Both the position numbers and the translations under genes were made by a program. The notes beneath the pieces were generated by a model. That model searched no databases and was not told the origin of the DNA. It was given only the letters and a program-made list of their open reading frames with translations. Below, in pieces: positions 1-6,473 of a DNA stretch of 25,258 nucleotides. This DNA comes from an uncultured Collinsella sp. (GTDB lineage Bacteria; Actinomycetota; Coriobacteriia; Coriobacteriales; Coriobacteriaceae), in NCBI GenBank assembly GCA_900550735.1, contig URTD01000009.1:1-25258 (forward strand). Direction: 5' to 3'. Positions within the stretch are counted from its first letter, which is position 1. Every line of letters starts with the position of its first letter.

Positions 1-663
1 GGCAACGGCGCCTGGGGCAGCGATTGGGGCTCGGGCTTTGCCGGGGCTGCGGGCGCTGCCGGTGCCGGCGCGGGGCGCAGCCGCGCTCGCAAGGGCGGCG
101 ACCTGTCGCTGACCGTCGATGTGACGGCCGAGGACGCGTTTCGCGGCGTGACGCACAAGGTCACCTATCGCATTCCCTCGACAGGCGAACAGCAGACCAT
201 TACGGTCTCGGTGCCTGCAGGCGCGGTCGACGGCGGCCAGCTGCGTTACAAGCGTCGCGGCGAGTATGGCGTTGCCGGCGGCGAGCGCGGCGACCTGGTC
301 GTGACCACGCACGTGGAGGAGCACCCGCTGTTTAAGCGTAAAGGTGCCGACGTGACCATGGAGGTGCCGGTCTCGGTCTATGAGGCGGCGCTCGGCTGCA
401 CGGTGGACGTGCCGACGCCCGGCGGGGCGACGGTCCGTTTGAAGGTGCCCGCGGGTACCCAGACGGGCAAGAAGTTCCGTTTTAAAGAGATGGGCGCGCC
501 CGACGTTAAACACCGTGGCCGCACGGGCGCGCTGCTCGTCGAGATCAAGGTGCAGGTTCCCACGAACCTGTCTGATGACGAGCGCGACGCGATGACCAAG
601 CTGCGCGAGGCCGATACGCGCGACTACCGCGAGAAGGTCAACCGTTACAAGGCGACGTACTAG
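1..663 (+). CDS. dnaJ: DnaJ-type co-chaperone, C-terminal part (5' end outside window)
   Basis: This is a J-protein that delivers substrates to DnaK and stimulates its ATPase in the cytoplasm. The reading frame is open from base 1. The visible part starts in a Gly/Ala-rich linker (about residues 1-30 of the fragment) and passes straight into the two beta-sandwich substrate-binding domains. These carry GGDLSLTVDVTAEDAFRG, then VPAGAVDGGQLRYKRRGEYG, the second domain with PTPGGATVRLKVPAGTQTGK, and the typical end VPTNLSDDERDAM. No CxxCxGxG zinc-finger repeats lie between linker and domain I, so it is a class B (CbpA-like) protein rather than classical DnaJ. The J domain would lie upstream of the window. 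The annotated-looking GTG at 121 is internal, not a start. hspR follows 72 bp downstream on the same strand, the usual actinobacterial dnaK-grpE-dnaJ-hspR order. Confidence 0.93.
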   Translation, partial: GNGAWGSDWGSGFAGAAGAAGAGAGRSRARKGGDLSLTVDVTAEDAFRGVTHKVTYRIPSTGEQQTITVSVPAGAVDGGQLRYKRRGEYGVAGGERGDLVVTTHVEEHPLFKRKGADVTMEVPVSVYEAALGCTVDVPTPGGATVRLKVPAGTQTGKKFRFKEMGAPDVKHRGRTGALLVEIKVQVPTNLSDDERDAMTKLREADTRDYREKVNRYKATY

Positions 664-735
664 GGCGGTCGCGGCACACGCCCGCGCCCGCGGGCTTATG
701 ATGGACGATAACGAGACGGAAAGGGGTCAGGTAGC

Positions 736-1152
736 ATGGCCGAGGACAATAGGAACAAACCGCTGTACATGATCAGCGTGGCGGCCGAGCTGACCGGCAT
801 GCATCCGCAGACTCTGCGCGTCTACGAATCCAAGGGCCTGGTGAACCCCCAGCGCTCGGGCGGCAACACGCGCCTGTATTCGCGTGCCGATATCGAGCGC
901 CTGGAGCTCATCAACCAGTTGACCGACGAGGGCATCAACCTCGCTGGCGTGGTGCGCATCCTCGATATGAAGGAGCGTGCCGAGGAGCGTGAGCGCGAAA
1001 ACGAAAAGCTCCGTGCTCGCGTGCGCCAGCTCGAGGACGAGCTGCACGAGTACAAGATGCAGAAGAAGATCACCGCTCTGGCCCCGCGCGACGGCTCGGT
1101 TAACCCCGAACAGGTCATGCGCAAACTTTTGGGCGCAGGCGGGGATCTCTAG
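736..1152 (+). CDS. hspR: HspR, MerR-family heat-shock repressor
   Basis: A 138-residue MerR-family regulator. Residues about 11-30 (MISVAAELTGMHPQTLRVYE) form the winged-helix DNA-binding start, followed by the wing SGGNTRLYSRADIERL. A charged coiled coil (about 78-105, rich in E, R and K) would mediate dimerisation. In actinobacteria HspR, with DnaK as co-repressor, represses dnaK and often clpB by binding HAIR inverted repeats. Position right after dnaJ supports this identity over other MerR proteins, as does the absence of a C-terminal effector domain. A GGAAAGGGG Shine-Dalgarno stretch lies about 8-16 bases before the ATG. The gene is probably co-transcribed with dnaJ and autoregulated; the operon promoter is outside the window. 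Confidence 0.93.
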   Translation: MAEDNRNKPLYMISVAAELTGMHPQTLRVYESKGLVNPQRSGGNTRLYSRADIERLELINQLTDEGINLAGVVRILDMKERAEERERENEKLRARVRQLEDELHEYKMQKKITALAPRDGSVNPEQVMRKLLGAGGDL

Positions 1153-1180
1153 GTTACGCCGTTCTGCCGAACGGCGTAAC
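1153..1180 (+). other. Perfect 12-bp hairpin abutting the hspR stop codon
   Basis: GTTACGCCGTTC (1153-1164) and GAACGGCGTAAC (1169-1180) pair perfectly around a four-base TGCC loop, starting at the base after the hspR stop. No T-run follows, so it is not a textbook terminator. It may stabilise the transcript 3' end or be part of a compound terminator with the next hairpin. Confidence 0.7.
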
Positions 1181-1193
1181 GGCTCGACGCTGC

Positions 1194-1293
1194 GCGACGT
1201 CCAGAGCGACAATTTGTCATTCAAAAGGCAAGGCATGACCAGAAGGTCTATGCCTTGCCTTTTTCATGCCAACTTGTTCGCTCTGGACGTCGC
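1194..1293. terminator. Nested inverted repeat containing the hspR operon terminator
   Basis: The inner hairpin pairs AAAAGGCAAGGCAT-GACC (1223-1240) with GGTC-T-ATGCCTTGCCTTTT (1245-1264) around AGAA, and the T-rich end makes it a strong intrinsic terminator on the plus strand; its A-rich other end makes it usable on both strands. An outer pair, GCGACGTCCAGAGCGA (from 1194) and TCGCTCTGGACGTCGC (ending 1293), encloses it with matched offsets, giving a stem structure of about 100 bases. The outer arms are not needed for termination and suggest a small palindromic element. Confidence 0.75.
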
Positions 1294-1330
1294 TCGCTGT
1301 CCGTCCTCAACCTGCGACGTCGCTTTGGCT

Positions 1331-1368
1331 GGCACTTGGGGACGTTCCTTTTAATATGAGCAGGACAT
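1331..1368 (+). repeat. Repeat block shared with 24119-24163
   Basis: GGCACTTGGGGACGTTCCTT (1331-1350) followed five bases later by TATGAGCAGGACAT (1355-1368). The second motif recurs exactly at 24150-24163. The first recurs with three differences, in inverted orientation, at 24119-24138. Confidence 0.7.
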
Positions 1369-1385
1369 TGTCAAGAGGCAAAATC

Positions 1386-1417
1386 GGGCCTGGCCCCAAC
1401 GATATGGGGTCAGGCCC
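1386..1417 (-). terminator. Terminator-like hairpin, minus strand
   Basis: GGGCCTGGCCCCA (1386-1398) pairs with TGGGGTCAGGCCC (1405-1417), one G-T wobble. Read on the minus strand the stem is followed by GATTTTGCC, a short T-run. It would end transcription coming leftward out of the IS110 remnant and IS21 element. Confidence 0.55.
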
Positions 1418-1672
1418 TCTCCCTATATCAGCCCGTCCGCGGCGACCTCGGCGTGTCTTACCGACGCTCGTCTTTGCAGTTTAATATCCGCCCGCGGCGA
1501 TCTCTCGCTGGGCAATCCGTTGCTACGGCTGAGGCTTCTACGTCGAACCGACAGTCTGTGCACGCGTGTGGCGCCCTGGGCGCTCGCAGAAAAGGGACCT
1601 GAGGTTCGCCTCAACGGCTTCGGATCGAACCGCTTCCGGGATGATCGGCTTATGTGCGGGGGACCGCCCCCC

Positions 1673-1902
1673 CTACGCCTCCTCGGCCATGAGGCCGACC
1701 GCCCACACCCAGCAGGCGAGCTCGCGCGCCGTGGCCACGTTCGCCTTGTTGCCGTGGACCCCGCGCGCGAGCAGCGCCTCCCGCCTCTCGACCAGCCTCC
1801 GCACGCCCTTGGCGGCATGCCTCCGGGCGGCCGGGTCCGGGGCCTGGCCCTTGGCGAGGTCCTTCGGCCGCCCGGAGCACGTCAGGTAGTGCCACGCGGC
1901 CT
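1673..1902 (-). pseudogene. IS110-family transposase, C-terminal remnant
   Basis: Only the last 75 or so codons remain, read from the IS21 boundary at 1902 to the TAG at 1673. The translation contains AAWHYLTCSGRPKDLAKGQA, then RRLVERREALLARGVHGNKA and ARELACWVWAVGLMAEEA. These match the usual tail of IS110/IS116 transposases: the AAWHY segment of the Tnp20 domain, then the NKANVATARELACWVWA end. The DEDD catalytic N-terminal half and most of the Tnp20 domain are missing, so the gene is dead. Apparent longer open frames crossing 1903 simply read through the end of IS21. A different IS110-type gene, lacking the C-terminal half, lies at 24271. The two could be copies of related elements, but they do not overlap in the protein, so that cannot be tested here. 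Confidence 0.75.
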
Positions 1903-1997
1903 TGTTAGCGTCAATATATTTTTCACCATTTTCACCAACGTATTTTCGCCAATCGCGCCAACGCGGATGCGCCGGATTCGCCAACGCGGATGCGCCG
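1903..1997. repeat. IS21 left end with subterminal repeats
   Basis: After the TGTTAGCG tip come TTTTCACCATTTTCACCAACG and two direct copies of GCCAACGCGGATGCGCCG (1957-1974 and 1980-1997, 23-base period). These are likely IstA binding sites. Confidence 0.75.
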
Positions 1998-2007
1998 CTT
2001 TCGGCGT

Positions 2008-2796
2008 CTAGGCTCCCTCCTCCTTCCCGTCCTCGCCGCCGATGGATACGTCCTTCAGGCGGTACGACCGTCCCGTTATCTTGATCATCGCGCAATGGTG
2101 GCAAAGCCTGTCGGCCACCGCCGAGGCCGTGACGTTGCTGCCGAACACGTCGCCCCACCTGCCCACCGGCACGTTGGTCGTGACGACGGTCGACCGCTTT
2201 AGCGCGTAGCGCCTGTTGACCAGCTGGAACAGCAGGTCGGCGCCCTCCTTGCCGATGTCGAGGTAGCCGAGCTCGTCTATTATCAGCAGGCTGCAGTGCT
2301 CGTAGAACCGCATCCTGCGCGCCAGCGCCTCCTTCGCCGAGGCGTGCTTGAGGTCCTCGACCAGCCTCGAGCAGTCGGCGAAGTACACCTGCTTGCGGGC
2401 CATCACCGCCTCGTGGCCTATGGCTATCGACAGGTGGGTCTTGCCGACGCCCGGGCTGCCGACGAGCACGACGTTGTCGCCGCGGTCGATGAACTCGAGC
2501 GTGGCCAGCTGCTCGACCAGCCCGCGCGGCACGCTCGGCTGGAAGCCCCAGTCGAAGTCGGCCAGCGTCTTTATGTAGGGGAAGTTGGCCATCCTCGTGC
2601 GGCGCTCGTCGTCGGCGCGCCGCTTGAGGGCTATCTGGGCGTCGGTGAGCTCGAGCATGGCGTCGACCAGGCCCTTCCTCCCGTCGGCGACGAGCCTGAC
2701 GTACTCGGGCACCGACGACGCCATGCCCTCGAGCCCCAGCTCCTCGAGGTTGGCCGCCAGGCGGTTGAGGGGGCTGGCCTGCACGGCGGCGCTCAC
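2008..2796 (-). CDS. istB: IS21 helper ATPase IstB
   Basis: A 262-residue AAA+ ATPase of the IstB/DnaC class that assists IstA in target choice and strand transfer. The Walker A motif GSPGVGKTHLS lies near residue 110 and the Walker B LLIIDELGYL follows. The N-terminal part (RLAANLEELGLEGMASSVPE) and the DFDWGFQPSVPRGLVEQLA segment are typical of IstB, and the length is normal. The GTG at 2796 is chosen because it overlaps the istA TGA as GTGA, indicating translational coupling; a longer upstream frame running through istA is an overlap artefact. It appears intact, with no frameshift or stop. Confidence 0.93.
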   Translation of the reverse strand: MSAAVQASPLNRLAANLEELGLEGMASSVPEYVRLVADGRKGLVDAMLELTDAQIALKRRADDERRTRMANFPYIKTLADFDWGFQPSVPRGLVEQLATLEFIDRGDNVVLVGSPGVGKTHLSIAIGHEAVMARKQVYFADCSRLVEDLKHASAKEALARRMRFYEHCSLLIIDELGYLDIGKEGADLLFQLVNRRYALKRSTVVTTNVPVGRWGDVFGSNVTASAVADRLCHHCAMIKITGRSYRLKDVSIGGEDGKEEGA

Positions 2797-4031
2797 AGCG
2801 AGCCCCCTATCGAGTCGAGCAGGCCGAGGTTGGCCGCGGCGGCCGCCTCGATGTCGCCGGCGGCGTCGCCGAACCACCGCTTGCCGGCCATGGCCTCGGC
2901 GTAGTGCGCCGGGTCGTAGGCCGGCCCGCCCGCCACGTGCGTGGCCACCAGCTCGCCGCCGACGTAGCAGTCCATCGCGCCGCCGGGCATGCAGACGATG
3001 CGGGCGGGCCTGCCGATGCAGCGCCTGGGCACCGACATGGGCTCGCCGTGCGCGCTCACCAGCATCGTGGCCGGCACCCTGGCCACGCGCACCACGTCGC
3101 CCATCGCCTCCTCGAGGGCGCGCAGGTTGCCGACGGGCAGCAGCGCGTCCTTCTCCTCCATGAACAGCGCGGAGGGAGGCAGCCCCGTGGTCTCGTTGGG
3201 CTCGGAGTTGCTGGCGTCCTCGATCCGCGCGACGATCTCGTCGATGTCGTCCCAGCCGTCGAAGTCGCCCTGGTAGGCCATGAGCCGCGACAGGAAGCGG
3301 TTCGACGACTCGACCTTGCCCTTCGTCTGGGGGCTGCGCGGGCGGCACAGCTTCAGCTCGAAGCCGGCGGCCTTGGCGAACTCGTACGCGCGCTGGACCT
3401 TGAGGCGCCGGCCGCCCTTGACCGTCACCAGGGCGGACATGTTGTCCGTGACCCACTCGCGCGGCACGCCGCCGAGCCTCGCGATCGTGGCGTACATGCA
3501 CCTGACCAGGTCGTCGGTCGTCCTGGTCCTCGACCGGATGAATATGTGCCTGCGGGAATGGCCCAGCGTCGCCGCGAACACGTTGAACTCGAACAGCTCG
3601 CCGTCGCGGTTCGCCATCTTGACGGACTCCTTCCAGTCGAACTGCAGCTGCAGTCCGGGCGGCGTCTCGAAGCGCGGGTGCGGCTCCGGGCCGCCGGAGG
3701 CCCCGACGGCGATGCCGTTCTTGCGCATGAACTGGGTGAAGGCGTTGTAGCCGGCCAGGTCCTCGCCGGGATACCTGTGCAGCAGCCACTCGTGGATGCC
3801 CTTCTTGGTGACTCCCGGCAGCTGCGCCTTGGCGGCCACCTCCTCGATGTGCGCGTCGAACGAGCCCGCCCTGTCGCCGCGCCCGTCGTGGGGCCGCCCG
3901 CCCTCGGCCCTCCAGTACGACGCCACGGTGTGCCTGTCCTTGCCGTAGCGCTTCGCTATGTCGCTGAAGTTGGGCTTTATGCCCGCTTCCCTGTACATGT
4001 CCAACTCTCCGATCAGGTTCTTCTCCGCCAC
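2793..4031 (-). CDS. istA: IS21 transposase IstA
   Basis: A 412-residue DDE transposase. An N-terminal helix-turn-helix (FSDIAKRYGKDRHTVASYWR, about residues 22-41) binds the terminal repeats. The integrase core shows the three acidic residues in LQFDWKES, WVTDNMSAL and GKVESSNRF, and the C-terminal part has the beta-barrel region typical of IstA. The start is a GTG with GGGAGGAG about 7 bases upstream. The coding sequence looks intact and is followed directly, by 4-base overlap, by istB. Transcription runs leftward from the repeat-rich right end of the element. Confidence 0.93.
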   Translation of the reverse strand: MAEKNLIGELDMYREAGIKPNFSDIAKRYGKDRHTVASYWRAEGGRPHDGRGDRAGSFDAHIEEVAAKAQLPGVTKKGIHEWLLHRYPGEDLAGYNAFTQFMRKNGIAVGASGGPEPHPRFETPPGLQLQFDWKESVKMANRDGELFEFNVFAATLGHSRRHIFIRSRTRTTDDLVRCMYATIARLGGVPREWVTDNMSALVTVKGGRRLKVQRAYEFAKAAGFELKLCRPRSPQTKGKVESSNRFLSRLMAYQGDFDGWDDIDEIVARIEDASNSEPNETTGLPPSALFMEEKDALLPVGNLRALEEAMGDVVRVARVPATMLVSAHGEPMSVPRRCIGRPARIVCMPGGAMDCYVGGELVATHVAGGPAYDPAHYAEAMAGKRWFGDAAGDIEAAAAANLGLLDSIGGSL

Positions 4032-4192
4032 GGCCCGCTCCTCCCGAAAGCATCGTTCGCTCGTCGATCGAAGCGTAAGCCCCGGCGTTGGTGGAAATGG
4101 TGAAAATGCGTTGGCGCAAATGGCGGGATTGCGTTGGCATGATTGGTTGTTGAGCGTTGGTCAAAATGGTTGTTTTTACAGTAGCGCTAACA
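4032..4192. repeat. IS21 right end with subterminal repeats
   Basis: Several GCGTTGG/CGTTGG boxes separated by AAATGG-type spacers (for example near 4085, 4109, 4131 and 4154) precede the CGCTAACA tip. They mirror the CCAACG boxes at the left end and also cover the istA promoter region. Confidence 0.7.
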
Positions 4193-4738
4193 CTGCACCG
4201 CCCCAGCAGGCTCCAGCTCGCGCTGCCGCTGGAGGAGAAGACCGCCGGGTGCGTCGCGGGCGCCCTGGAGGGCGTCCGGGCGGTCCTCGGCGCCGACGGG
4301 ACGCGCCGCGTGTTCCGCGCCGTGCTCACCGACAACGGCGCCGAGTTCTCCGACGAGGGCGCCATCGCGGCGCTCATCGGCGAGGGGCCGGGCGAGACGA
4401 GGCTGTTCTACTGCGACCCGAGGCGCAGCGACCAGAAGGGCGCCTGCGAGCGAAACCACGTCGAGATAAGGAAGCTGCTGCCCAAGGGCTCCGGACTCAG
4501 GTTCGACCGGCTCGCCCCGGCGGACCTGGCGCTGGCCATGTCGCACGTGAACTCCGAGCCCCGCGGCGCGCTCGGCTTCTCGACGCCCGCGCGCGCCTTC
4601 AGGGCGATGCTCGGGGAGGACGCGGCGGCGCTGCTGGACGCCTACGGCGTGGGGGACGTGGCGCTCGGCGATCTCGACCTGACGCCGGGGCTCATCGAGA
4701 GGGCGCGCGCAGAGAGGGGCGATGCCCCGCTGGCCTAG
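4193..4738 (+). pseudogene. IS30-family transposase, C-terminal remnant
   Basis: About 181 codons of a DDE transposase, open from the IS21 edge (LHRPSRLQLALPLEEKTAGC) to the TAG at 4738. The second catalytic Asp is in AVLTDNGAEFSD. The Glu is in KGACERNHVEIRKLLPKG, a layout typical of IS30 (TDNG-EF, then ER-N--IR---PKG). The helix-turn-helix N-terminus and the first catalytic Asp are absent, having been replaced by IS21, and the missing half is not found on the other side of IS21. An apparent start within the IS21 end (4157) is an artefact. Not functional as it stands. Confidence 0.82.
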
Positions 4739-4961
4739 CCTAGAAGGAAAAACGGAATAGACGGACCAACCGTCCGGCTGAGTCTGGGAAGAGGTGCCGG
4801 TCGGCGGGCGGAGCATGGCCACCGGACCTATCGAAACACATCTCCACCGTTCCTTCAACTGGGAAAACGGCGCCCCCGGACCCCAGGAGGGGCCGCGGGG
4901 GCGTTCGGCTAACTGCGGGAATGGCCTATCCGCTCAATGTGTTCGGCTGAGATCGGAAATC
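4739..4961. other. IS30 downstream flank with GC hairpin
   Basis: No gene is supported. A GC-rich imperfect hairpin at 4872-4902 (GCCCCCGGACCCC with GGGGCCGCGGGGGC) lacks a T-run, and a short CGGAC/GTCCG hairpin sits at 4762-4776. The right end of the IS30 element probably lies in this stretch, but no terminal repeat can be paired because its left end is lost. Confidence 0.4.
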
Positions 4962-5023
4962 AACCAGTCGCTTGCGACGTTCCTTAATGACTAGTCGCTT
5001 AAGAACGTCGCAGGCGACTAGTT
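4962..5023. terminator. Long hairpin at the end of the PTS operon
   Basis: Arms of about 25 bases (4962-4987 and 4999-5023) share GCGACGTTC and AGTCGC blocks with only a few mismatches and an 11-base loop. The right arm overlaps the last codons and stop of the minus-strand manO gene, and no long T-run follows, so it is either a terminator for manO or a 3' stabilising hairpin. Confidence 0.55.
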
Positions 5024-5416
5024 ACCTTTGTGGAAGAGGTTTTTGATAACGGAGGGGATGCTCTTGGCGCCCTTGGCCGTCACATCGATAAAGTCGGGCG
5101 AACGCACGAGCTTATCCTCGTCGACGTATTTGCGGACAGCACGAAGCGTCTCTTTGTCGTCGCGCGTCGAAAACGTAAAGTGACCGTTGTCCTTGGTGAA
5201 GATGGCAAAACGCGTAATCTTCTTGGTGCCGCGCAAAACCTCGGCGGCAATATAGTCGACCTCGTCCCACGGGATTTGAATATAATCCTCGGGATTGCGC
5301 TCGTTATAGTACTCAAACGCCTTATTGCCCACCATCACGTTACCGTGGCTGGTAAGCCCCATCAGGCAGGTTGCCGGCGTTGCCAGATCGACCGTGCTGT
5401 TCTGAGATTGCGCCAT
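5018..5416 (-). CDS. manO: ManO-like DUF956 protein of mannose PTS operon
   Basis: A 132-residue soluble protein with the DUF956 pattern (VMVGNKAFEYYNERNPEDYIQIPWDEVDYI followed by RFAIFTKDNGHFTFSTRDDKETLRAV). DUF956/ManO proteins are found almost only as the last gene of mannose-type PTS operons and are thought to modulate operon expression; the mechanism is not settled. The ATG at 5416 is chosen because GGAGGG lies 10 bases upstream; the longer frame from 5467 has no such site and would start inside a terminator hairpin. It is separated from manZ by that hairpin (5445-5480), so it may be expressed at a lower level by read-through. Confidence 0.85.
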   Translation of the reverse strand: MAQSQNSTVDLATPATCLMGLTSHGNVMVGNKAFEYYNERNPEDYIQIPWDEVDYIAAEVLRGTKKITRFAIFTKDNGHFTFSTRDDKETLRAVRKYVDEDKLVRSPDFIDVTAKGAKSIPSVIKNLFHKGN

Positions 5417-5444
5417 ACGCGCCTCGCCCTCCAATAAAAACAAT

Positions 5445-5480
5445 CGGACCGCATCCAGTGTACCCACCGGGTGCGGTCCG
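5445..5480 (-). terminator. Intrinsic terminator or attenuator between manZ and manO
   Basis: CGGACCGCATCC (5445-5456) and GGGTGCGGTCCG (5469-5480) form a 12-bp stem with one G-T wobble. On the minus strand it is followed by ATTGTTTTTATT. It sits downstream of manZ and upstream of the manO ribosome-binding site, so it likely ends most manXYZ transcripts. Confidence 0.75.
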
Positions 5481-5536
5481 TTTCAATGGCTCAAAAGCCC
5501 TTACCTAGCAACTCTCGGTCTTAAGCCGAAACGTGC

Positions 5537-6457
5537 TTACATGAAGCCGCAGAAGCGACCGATGATGCCGACGGCGAAGAGAGCCAGGATGATGACAATC
5601 GGGCTGACCTTCTTCTTGAGGAGCTTGCAGACCAGCAGGGTCAGGCACACGGCGGCAAGGCCGGGGATGAGCTGATCGAGGTTGGCCTGAAGCGTGGTGA
5701 CCTTCATCTGATCAAGGGCGGTAGCACCGACGGAGTTGTACATCGTCAGCGCTTCCTTGATACCCTCGGAACCGGAGGGCAGGCTAGCCCAGTCGATAAA
5801 GGCGCCAGCAGACTGCTTGACCGTGGAGACGATCGGGGTGAAGGAAATGGACACCCAGCGCTCGACCAGGGCGCCGATGATGAACATACCCAGGATGGAA
5901 GCGCCCTCGGTGACCTTGCCCATCAGACCACCGGAGAGGTCCTTGGCGATGGAGGAGCCGACCTTGTAGCCAAACTCCTGCGTGTACCACAGGAAAGCGT
6001 AACGGATGATGTTCCACGCGAAGAAGAACAGCAGCGGACCGACGATGCTGCCGGACATGGCCAGGGAAGCGCCCAGAGCGCCCAGAATCGGGCGAAGGGT
6101 GAACCAGAAGACGGGGTCACCGACGCCGGCGAGCGGGCCCATCATACCGACCTTGACGCCCTGGATGGCGACGTCATCGATCGGAGCACCGTTGGCGCGC
6201 TCCTCCTCGAGGGCGAGGGTAACGCCAATGACGGGGGCGGAAACATAGGGGTGGGTGTTATAGAACTCCAGGTGGCGCTTAAGAGCGGCAATCTGGTCAT
6301 CCTTGCTGGTGTAGAGCTTCTTGATCGCAGGGATCATTGCGAAGCACCAGCCGCCGTTCTGCATACGCTCGTAGTTCCACGAGCCCTGAAGGAACTGATG
6401 ACGGAAGCAAACCTTCTTGCGGTCAGCCTTGGTGAGCTGAATCTTGTTCTCTGCCAT
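5537..6457 (-). CDS. manZ: PTS mannose-family transporter subunit IID
   Basis: A 306-residue IID subunit, one half of the membrane channel that imports the sugar while the IIAB protein phosphorylates it. Typical IID features are the FLQGSWNYERMQNGGWCFAMIPAIKKLY opening, the EFYNTHPYVSAPVIGVTLALEEERANG segment and GVKVGMMGPLAGVGDPVFWFTLRP. Hydrophobic helices lie in the middle and at the C-terminus (LLFFFAWNIIRYAFLWY; IVIILALFAVGIIGRFCGFM). The ATG at 6457 is preferred to the GTG at 6466: GGGGAG lies 8 bases before the ATG, while the GTG overlaps that site. It follows manY by 16 bp. Substrate cannot be read from sequence (mannose, glucose, amino sugars or others). Confidence 0.95.
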   Translation of the reverse strand: MAENKIQLTKADRKKVCFRHQFLQGSWNYERMQNGGWCFAMIPAIKKLYTSKDDQIAALKRHLEFYNTHPYVSAPVIGVTLALEEERANGAPIDDVAIQGVKVGMMGPLAGVGDPVFWFTLRPILGALGASLAMSGSIVGPLLFFFAWNIIRYAFLWYTQEFGYKVGSSIAKDLSGGLMGKVTEGASILGMFIIGALVERWVSISFTPIVSTVKQSAGAFIDWASLPSGSEGIKEALTMYNSVGATALDQMKVTTLQANLDQLIPGLAAVCLTLLVCKLLKKKVSPIVIILALFAVGIIGRFCGFM

Positions 6458-6473
6458 ATGTATCACTCCCCTC

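Larger units (their letters stand above)
1294..1672. other. Gene-free stretch with repeat and IS-flank sequence
   Basis: No credible gene is visible. The stretch holds a repeat block (1331-1368), a minus-strand terminator-like hairpin (1386-1417), two similar GC-rich patches (CCGTCCGCGGCGACCTC near 1434 and CCGCCCGCGGCGATCTC near 1488), and unstructured sequence up to the IS110 remnant. The part next to 1673 is presumably the old right end of that IS110 element. Confidence 0.5.
1903..4192 (-). mobile_element. IS21-family insertion sequence, complete (2290 bp)
   Basis: The element carries istA and istB in the standard order with a 4-base overlap. Its ends are defined by an inverted match: the left end begins TGTTAGCG (1903-1910) and the right end finishes CGCTAACA (4185-4192). 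Similarity continues inward (CACCATTTTCACCAACG on the left against ACCATTTTGACCAACG read from the right). Both ends have several copies of CCAACG-type boxes, the multiple terminal transposase sites typical of IS21. Flanking bases are GCGGCCT on the left and CTGCACC on the right, so no target duplication of 4-8 bp is present. The flanks are parts of two unrelated transposase genes, suggesting a rearrangement after insertion. Confidence 0.88.

Noticed and set aside
1903..2158. IS110 remnant frame continuing into IS21 DNA
   Set aside because: The added residues are translated IS21 end and istB sequence, not transposase.
2797..4377. Long minus-strand frame continuing istB upstream through istA
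   Set aside because: High-GC overlap artefact; the translation is low-complexity Arg/Ala/Gly and lacks domains, while istA is read in another frame.
4794..4994. 66-residue plus-strand frame downstream of the IS30 remnant
   Set aside because: No ribosome-binding site; it runs through a GC hairpin and the manO-end hairpin.
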